Part shown: positions 59,935-64,000 of the stretch, in pieces
Layout: the number at the start of each line of letters is the position of its first letter
Numbering within the stretch: position 1 is the stretch's first letter
NCBI RefSeq assembly: GCF_013388945.1
Contig: NZ_JACAEH010000010.1
Coordinates: forward strand, 40,759 to 104,758
DNA from: Nitrososphaera sp.
GTDB lineage: Archaea; Thermoproteota; Nitrososphaeria; Nitrososphaerales; Nitrososphaeraceae
Direction: 5' to 3'
Length of the DNA: 64,000 nt
Notes under the pieces: generated by a model
The model's input: only the letters and a program-made list of their open reading frames with translations
Told to the model about the DNA's origin: nothing
Database searches by the model: none
Translations under genes and position numbers: made by a program

Positions 59935-60525
59935 TCAAGACGGCGTAAGAGTTATCGTCCAGGTAACAGTCAGCGTGTCGCCCGAAGCCTTCTGGATCTC
60001 TGCAAAGGTCTGCCGGGCAAACATGTTGCCGCCAGCCGCGGCGTTAAAGATGCCGCTTTCCCTCAGAGCGCCAGTACCTTGCCCCGGCGCAAAGGTCACC
60101 GACAGGACGAGTTTCTTTGTGGATTCGCTGTACTGCGCAGTGGTGTCCTGGAGCCTGGCATAGTTAGGGCCTGCTGTCAGCTCTGCCGCAAGTGCCGTGT
60201 CGCCGGCAGCGACTGCCGTGCTGCCCGTGCCAAGCGCGATGTAGTTGTAAGGAGTCGTCGGGTTTATCGAGCCGTCGTGCGGGGCCAGTCTTGAAGCCAC
60301 GCCCTGAACGCCGGCGTCGACTATCAGGTTGTCTATGTGCCTCTCGTCCTTTAAAACGCCAAACTCGTCATAAAGCGCAATGTCGACGTTGCCCTTGAAG
60401 GCAAGGCCTTCGGCAGTCCTGCCGTTGCCTGCGAAAAATGCGCCCAGTGGCAGGGCGGCACCAATCGCGACAAGCGAGATGCCTACAAGCGCGGCTGCGT
60501 ATATGCGCATCTGGCCGTTTGGCAT
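59935..60525 (-). CDS. Secreted phage-tail-like protein
   Basis: A 196-residue protein: N-terminal membrane helix (AAALVGISLVAIGAALPLGAF), then a domain with IDNLIVDAGVQGVASRL, NYIALGTGSTAVAAGDTAL, GALRESGIFNAAAGGNMFAR and a final GDTLTVTWTITL. This resembles tail/neck-type structural proteins of phages, but it is attached to a signal sequence. ATG 60525 lies 26 nt from the paired octamer/TATA. It is the first gene of the operon with the giant protein. Confidence 0.75.
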   Translation of the reverse strand: MPNGQMRIYAAALVGISLVAIGAALPLGAFFAGNGRTAEGLAFKGNVDIALYDEFGVLKDERHIDNLIVDAGVQGVASRLAPHDGSINPTTPYNYIALGTGSTAVAAGDTALAAELTAGPNYARLQDTTAQYSESTKKLVLSVTFAPGQGTGALRESGIFNAAAGGNMFARQTFAEIQKASGDTLTVTWTITLTPS

Positions 60526-60548
60526 GCGCTATATAACGAGACCCTATT

Positions 60549-60568
60549 ATTTAAATCTATATTTAAAT
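60549..60568 (-). promoter_or_regulatory. Paired octamer at the giant-protein operon promoter (site 2)
   Basis: Read on the minus strand: ATTTAAAT, ATAG, ATTTAAAT, then AATAGGG. The gene-proximal octamer (60549-60556) is centred about 27 nt before the ATG at 60525, so it is also the TATA box. A bound regulator would block or recruit TBP. Confidence 0.7.
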
Positions 60569-60632
60569 ATCCTGCAAAGGGAAGCGGGCGCTCCCAAAAA
60601 ATAAAAACCACACGCCCAAAAGACATTCCTGC

Positions 60633-61076
60633 ATGGTCAGGGTCGCGTACTTGGCAGCCGGCGCGGCTGCCGCCGGATTTGCAGTCTTTGTCGCGCTGGC
60701 CCAGTCGCAAGTCATCGCCGTGCCGTACTTTACTCCGGCGGTGCTTGAAATCCAGGGCCTGCAGGACACTTATGGCGTAAACGGCAGCGCCAACTTTACT
60801 GCAACAGTCAAAGGATACGGATCAAACTGCCACCTGCTCCAGGCAGAGCTTTTGTATCTGGACGGCTCGGAGGGCGAGCGCGTGGCCTATTACCGGAAGG
60901 CCGACGACTGCAGGTTCATGGTGATAACGCACGGCCCGTACAACCTTACAAGGTCGTTTGACTATGGAGGCCAGAACGTGTTTGGCAGGGAGGGCGACTA
61001 CAAGCTTCAAGTCCAGTTTGAAGACCTGATAGACGGCACCAAGGCGTCTGAAACAAGGGATATGCAGGTCCGGTGA
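60633..61076 (+). CDS. Small secreted protein, unknown
   Basis: A 147-residue protein with a signal/anchor (VAYLAAGAAAAGFAVFVALA) and a beta-rich extracellular domain with NGSANFT and NLT sequons and two Cys. AAAAAATAAAAACC (60594-60607) serves as TATA about 26-30 nt upstream. It is divergent from the giant-protein operon; its own promoter lacks the paired octamer. Confidence 0.65.
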   Translation: MVRVAYLAAGAAAAGFAVFVALAQSQVIAVPYFTPAVLEIQGLQDTYGVNGSANFTATVKGYGSNCHLLQAELLYLDGSEGERVAYYRKADDCRFMVITHGPYNLTRSFDYGGQNVFGREGDYKLQVQFEDLIDGTKASETRDMQVR

Positions 61077-61134
61077 GGTCCTCTTTATAAGCAAGAGGGT
61101 GCCACTATTAGATGTCACCGGATTTTCCCTCTGA

Positions 61135-61154
61135 ATTTAAATATAGATTTAAAT
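61135..61154 (+). promoter_or_regulatory. Paired octamer at the second tail-like gene (site 3)
   Basis: ATTTAAAT (61135-61142), ATAG, ATTTAAAT (61147-61154), then AATAGG, identical to site 2 over 24 bases. The downstream octamer is centred 27 nt before the ATG at 61178. Confidence 0.75.
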
Positions 61155-61177
61155 AATAGGCTCTTGTATAGGGTGGT

Positions 61178-61744
61178 ATGGAGAAATCCAACCGCGGTAT
61201 CATGCTTGCGGCTGCACCAGCGGCAATGGCAGCACTAGTGCTAGGCCTTATCGCTCCGGGAACAGCTCTGCTTGGTACCCAAGCAACTACGGACAGCGTT
61301 GGTCCCCACGGGTACGTCGTGGTCACGGTGACCAGGGACGGCCAGGAGATCTACCGCCACGAGGATCACAACCTGATCACAAACGCGGGCAAGGACTTTA
61401 TCTCTGCGCAGCTTGGCTCTACAAGCCCGGGCGCTAACGGTGCAAACTATATCGCGCTGAGCGCGGACACTGGCGCTCCGGCGGCAGGCGACACCACCCT
61501 GACAGGCGAGATCACGACAGGCGGTCTTGCAAGGACTCAGGGCGCTTATGCGCACACCAACGGCCAGAGCACCTACACCGTAAGCAACACATTCACTGCA
61601 AGCGCGACCCACAACAACGTGCAGAAGGCAGGCCTCTTCACCGCAGGAACTGGCGGAACCATGATGGCCGAGAACACCTTCACTGCAGTGAGCCTTGCAA
61701 ACGGCGACCAGCTGACCATCACTTGGACCATAACCCTGACATAA
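61178..61744 (+). CDS. Secreted phage-tail-like protein, second copy
   Basis: A 188-residue homologue of 59935-60525: signal/anchor (APAAMAALVLGLIAPGTALLG), then EDHNLITNAGKDFISAQLG, NYIALSADTGAPAAGDTTL, VQKAGLFTAGTGGTMMAENTF and the final GDQLTITWTITLT. The two proteins share the same order of blocks and the same C-terminal end. Codon use is biased, suggesting good expression. It is expected on the cell surface; the assembly state is unknown. Confidence 0.75.
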   Translation: MEKSNRGIMLAAAPAAMAALVLGLIAPGTALLGTQATTDSVGPHGYVVVTVTRDGQEIYRHEDHNLITNAGKDFISAQLGSTSPGANGANYIALSADTGAPAAGDTTLTGEITTGGLARTQGAYAHTNGQSTYTVSNTFTASATHNNVQKAGLFTAGTGGTMMAENTFTAVSLANGDQLTITWTITLT

Positions 61745-61835
61745 CCGGGTTAGGCCCATCCCCCTTCTTTCTATTCGTCCATTTCCTAGCGGATGCGCCG
61801 CATAATTTTTAACAACACGTGCTGAAGGAATCAGG

Positions 61836-62018
61836 ATGTCAAGGGGAGTCCTGATTGCCATCGTAGCAGGCATAATAGCTGCTGCAATAGCCGCCGGGGT
61901 GGTTGCCCTCACGGCAGGAGACATCGTGCCCGGCGCGCCGGAAGGTGGAAACGTGACTCAGGGCAGGCACCTCACGCTTGACCTTGATGAAAATCTAGCT
62001 TTGAAAGAGAATCCTTAA
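61836..62018 (+). CDS. 60-residue single-TM small protein
   Basis: One hydrophobic helix (VLIAIVAGIIAAAIAAGVVAL) followed by a short acidic tail. AATTTTTAAC (about 61802-61812) lies about 26 nt upstream, supporting a leaderless ATG. No family recognised. It ends 33 nt before the regulator start, across the site-4 promoter. Confidence 0.6.
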   Translation: MSRGVLIAIVAGIIAAAIAAGVVALTAGDIVPGAPEGGNVTQGRHLTLDLDENLALKENP

Positions 62019-62023
62019 AAAGG

Positions 62024-62043
62024 ATTTAAATCTATATTCAAAC
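62024..62043 (+). promoter_or_regulatory. Paired octamer, degenerate and reversed, at the regulator gene (site 4)
   Basis: ATTTAAAT (62024-62031), CTAT, ATTCAAAC (62036-62043). It is the inverse complement of sites 2 and 3, with the intact octamer on the TATA position 26 nt before the GTG at 62052 and the degenerate half downstream of it. This suggests autoregulation. Confidence 0.6.
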
Positions 62044-62051
62044 GGATTCGG

Positions 62052-62885
62052 GTGCAGAATACGGAGTTCGAAAGTCAGCCCAAGCGGAAATGGCAGGACT
62101 ATGCCTCTATCAAGGAAGAAGTGGTCAAGCTCCTTACGCAGCATCCTGAAGGAATGACCGGCGCAAAGGTTGCAGAAGAAATTGGCATAACGCAGGGCGC
62201 CATGTCAAAGTACCTTTCGATGCTCCGGGTCGACGGCATCATCGTAAGCCGCAGGGTGGGCGTCGCCAAACTGTGGACGCTGGTAGCAGACGCGGACAGG
62301 GCAGGCATGCTTGCAGACAAGATTGGCGAGGACGACGAGGCGACGTTCAGGGATTACGCAGTGTCGCTTCTTGAAGAGAACAGCAAGCTGTTCGAGGCAG
62401 ACGGCAAGCGCGTGCTTGTGATGCCTACAAACATACTTTCCAACCTGTACAAATACACAAAATCGATGCTCGGGACGCAGGTCCATGCGTTCTTTTACGA
62501 ATGGGGCAAGGACTATGTCAGTGAGGTCAGCAAGTTTGTAGAGGACGTGGCGGCAAAGACCGAGACTGACTTTATCGAGTCTTTTCTTATACTCTGGAGG
62601 CTCAAGGGATGGGGAAGGTTCGAGATAACCGCGATGGAAAAGAACCTCATCGAGGTGGTGTGGTACGACTCGATAATGTCTGACATAAAGGACAAGTCGC
62701 CTGTCGATGACTTTATCACCGGCGCGCTCGGCGCGGCCGCCTCGTACGCACTTGGAGGCAACTGGCGCTTCTCAGAAGTAGAGTGCAAGGCGATGGGCGC
62801 CCCTCATTGCAGGTTCAGGGGAAGCAGGGTATCTGAAGATTTAAAGATAGATTTAAATAATATGGCCCCTAATACTACACCGTGA
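62052..62885 (+). CDS. HTH-V4R transcriptional regulator
   Basis: A 277-residue protein: N-terminal winged helix (residues 15-75, MTGAKVAEEIGITQGAMSKY), an about 40-residue helical linker, and a C-terminal V4R-type domain (about 105-260) ending in CKAMGAPHCRFRG, the Cys/His segment typical of V4R ligand or metal sites. This is the layout of MsvR-like archaeal regulators. It carries a paired octamer in its own promoter and another near its 3' end, and neighbours two target genes, so it is the best candidate to bind them (inference). GTG start; it overlaps the next gene by 4 nt (GTGA). Confidence 0.85.
   Translation: MQNTEFESQPKRKWQDYASIKEEVVKLLTQHPEGMTGAKVAEEIGITQGAMSKYLSMLRVDGIIVSRRVGVAKLWTLVADADRAGMLADKIGEDDEATFRDYAVSLLEENSKLFEADGKRVLVMPTNILSNLYKYTKSMLGTQVHAFFYEWGKDYVSEVSKFVEDVAAKTETDFIESFLILWRLKGWGRFEITAMEKNLIEVVWYDSIMSDIKDKSPVDDFITGALGAAASYALGGNWRFSEVECKAMGAPHCRFRGSRVSEDLKIDLNNMAPNTTP
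62839..62858 (+). promoter_or_regulatory. Paired octamer inside regulator 3' end (site 5)
   Basis: ATTTAAAG (62839-62846), ATAG, ATTTAAAT (62851-62858), then AATA. The second octamer is centred about 27 nt before the GTG at 62882. The site encodes the LKIDLNN residues of the regulator, so coding and promoter functions overlap. Confidence 0.65.
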
Positions 62886-64000
62886 AAGCGGGCAGGCCAT
62901 CCGACTTCATAAGGTCTTTCAAGCTTGGAGGGATGACCATAAACGTCAAGAATTTCTGGGGCAAGCCCATGGCCTTTGTGCTGCTTGCATTTGTAATAGG
63001 CGCCACCGTGTCGCAGGGCTCGTTTGCATTTGCCGATGATTCTGCGACCAACCCGTTCAGGGCCATTTGGGACGCCATCGGCGAGCTTCAGATAAAAACC
63101 GACTCACTGCAGGCCCAGATAGACGACCTGAAGGCTCAGCGGGGCACAGTCGTTTCGGCGGCGCAGACAGTCACCAAGAATTCAGAGGCTTCGCTTGGAA
63201 TAGACGTTACAGCCGGCCAGTCGGGACAGACGCTTGTCACATTCATTGTCAGAAACGCCGGCCCTGATAGCGCAGTCGGTGTAAAGCTAACCGCATTTTA
63301 CCAGACGCCACTTTTCCAGATCAACTTTATCCAGGGAGCGGAATGCTCCGACGGCTCGAGGGGCATAATCGAGTGCTACCTGGGCACAATAGTTGCAGGC
63401 TCTGAGACAAGGATAGTGGCCGACGCCACCCCGATTTCTCTGGGCCAGCAGGCGATAATCACGGCAGACCTTTCGTCGATAACCGATGACACAAACCTTG
63501 CCAACAACCATGCCGAGTCGGTGTTCACAACTTCCGTTGCGCCGGTGGTATCGCCTCCGGTAACGCCAACAGCACCGGTGCTCCAGCCGCAGCCAGAAAC
63601 CATCCAGTTGGACAAGCCTGAATATGCAGCCGGCGAGACGGTGACTGTCACAGGAAACGTCGGGTCGGTCAACACTGTACAGCAGATGCAGATCCAGGTG
63701 TCTTTCACCGACGGCACGCCTTACAGCTCGGAGCAGATTGCGGTGGCACCCGATGGCTCGTACCAGTACCAGTTTAGCATACCGGCGGACACTTCCGACC
63801 TTGGAATGTACAGGGTTCTGGCCTCCTACGACGGCAGGACCATAGAGGTGCTATTCAATGTCGTGGCCGCGCAGGCACCAGAGCCTCCTGCTGAAGAGCA
63901 GCCTACGGAGGAGCAGCCAGCTGAGGAACCACCTGCTGAAGAACCTCCGGCTGAAGAGCAGCCTACGGAGGAGCAGCCAGCTGAGGAACCACCTGCTGAA
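62882..64000 (+). CDS. Secreted coiled-coil/CARDB-like surface protein with Glu/Pro repeats (3' end outside window)
   Basis: The frame runs open from the GTG to the window edge (373 codons). After a cytoplasmic stretch of about 27 residues there is a signal/anchor (PMAFVLLAFVIGATVSQGSF), a short coiled coil (LQIKTDSLQAQIDDLKAQ), a CARDB/DUF11-like domain (VTFIVRNAGPDSAVGVKLT), a Pro/Val linker, a second beta domain (LDKPEYAAGETVTVTGNV) and a Glu/Pro-rich repeat region. It is likely exported and surface-associated. The end is truncated by the window, so full length is unknown. Confidence 0.8.
   Translation, partial: MKAGRPSDFIRSFKLGGMTINVKNFWGKPMAFVLLAFVIGATVSQGSFAFADDSATNPFRAIWDAIGELQIKTDSLQAQIDDLKAQRGTVVSAAQTVTKNSEASLGIDVTAGQSGQTLVTFIVRNAGPDSAVGVKLTAFYQTPLFQINFIQGAECSDGSRGIIECYLGTIVAGSETRIVADATPISLGQQAIITADLSSITDDTNLANNHAESVFTTSVAPVVSPPVTPTAPVLQPQPETIQLDKPEYAAGETVTVTGNVGSVNTVQQMQIQVSFTDGTPYSSEQIAVAPDGSYQYQFSIPADTSDLGMYRVLASYDGRTIEVLFNVVAAQAPEPPAEEQPTEEQPAEEPPAEEPPAEEQPTEEQPAEEPPAE
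63890..64000 (+). repeat. 60-bp tandem repeat encoding Glu/Pro-rich 20-mers
   Basis: Bases 63890-63949 recur at 63950 onward with a 60-nt period (unit begins CTGAAGAGCAGCCTACGGAG). The encoded 20-residue unit contains EEQPTEEQPAEEPP. The array continues past the window edge, so copy number cannot be counted. Confidence 0.85.

Noticed and set aside
59935..61744. Prophage or integrated virus
   Set aside because: Only tail-like domains are seen; no integrase, capsid, portal, terminase or attachment repeats are present, and both proteins have signal or anchor helices.
1..64000. CRISPR arrays, insertion sequences, rRNA
   Set aside because: No regularly spaced direct repeats with unique spacers, no transposase-like ORF and no rRNA sequence were found. 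The only tandem repeats are coding ones.

Overview
The window is a gene-dense, moderately GC-rich archaeal chromosome segment. It most likely comes from a Nitrososphaera-type ammonia-oxidising archaeon (Nitrososphaerota/Thaumarchaeota). The evidence is a CdvA-type division protein, a single-OB-fold SSB, intron-containing tRNA-Leu genes, TATA boxes about 26 nt upstream of many start codons (leaderless ATG/GTG/TTG starts), TrmB regulators, and an archaellum locus ordered archaellin-X/CDE-G-F-H-J as in Crenarchaeota, with arlI on the opposite strand. The genus is an inference; no ammonia-oxidation gene lies in the window. No mobile element, CRISPR array or rRNA was found.

Region 1 (1-15200) is housekeeping: the 3' end of carB, an Mre11-like phosphoesterase divergent from a SWIM zinc-finger gene, purD, folD with 5-formyl-THF cyclo-ligase, a GT2 glycosyltransferase, an asparagine-synthase-like enzyme, a candidate RNase P RNA running into rpl37e, Lsm, a creatininase-family hydrolase, purU, small zinc proteins, PAC2, SSB, DUF192 and three tRNAs. 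One of these, tRNA-Leu(UAA), appears to carry two introns, one of them a non-canonical 14-nt intron in the D arm.

Region 2 (15285-41071) is a motility and taxis island: a detached archaellin, a large TrmB regulator, a membrane chemoreceptor, a soluble receptor with inverted domain order, cheW-Y-B-A-C-D-R, arlI, two paralogous TrmB regulators that bracket the archaellum genes, two further archaellins, a membrane-anchored ArlX/ArlCDE hybrid, arlG, arlF, arlH, arlJ, an accessory cassette (two small proteins, a KaiC-like ATPase, a 7-TM protein), a small secreted protein and the class III signal peptidase arlK. Several of these promoters share a TTTGACATACTTGC-like box directly upstream of the TATA element. 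The first gene of two transcripts is preceded by a leader micro-ORF that overlaps its start codon. I see no cheF.

Region 3 (41162-51542) mixes metabolism (Gfo/Idh oxidoreductase, PNPOx-like protein, AMP-forming acetyl-CoA synthetase, tandem-domain ThyX), CdvA, a phasin-like protein, and a convergent response-regulator/histidine-kinase pair.

Region 4 (51599-64000) is a cell-surface island: an operon of a small membrane-anchored protein, a 2605-residue repeat protein and a phage-tail-like secreted protein, then a second tail-like protein, small secreted proteins, an HTH-V4R regulator and a truncated secreted protein with Glu/Pro-rich repeats. A paired octamer, ATTTAAAT-N4-ATTTAAAT, sits on the TATA position of three of these promoters, just upstream of a fourth gene at 38809, and (degenerate) in the promoter of the HTH-V4R gene itself. 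This suggests a small surface-protein regulon controlled by that regulator and is the strongest candidate here for an undescribed system.
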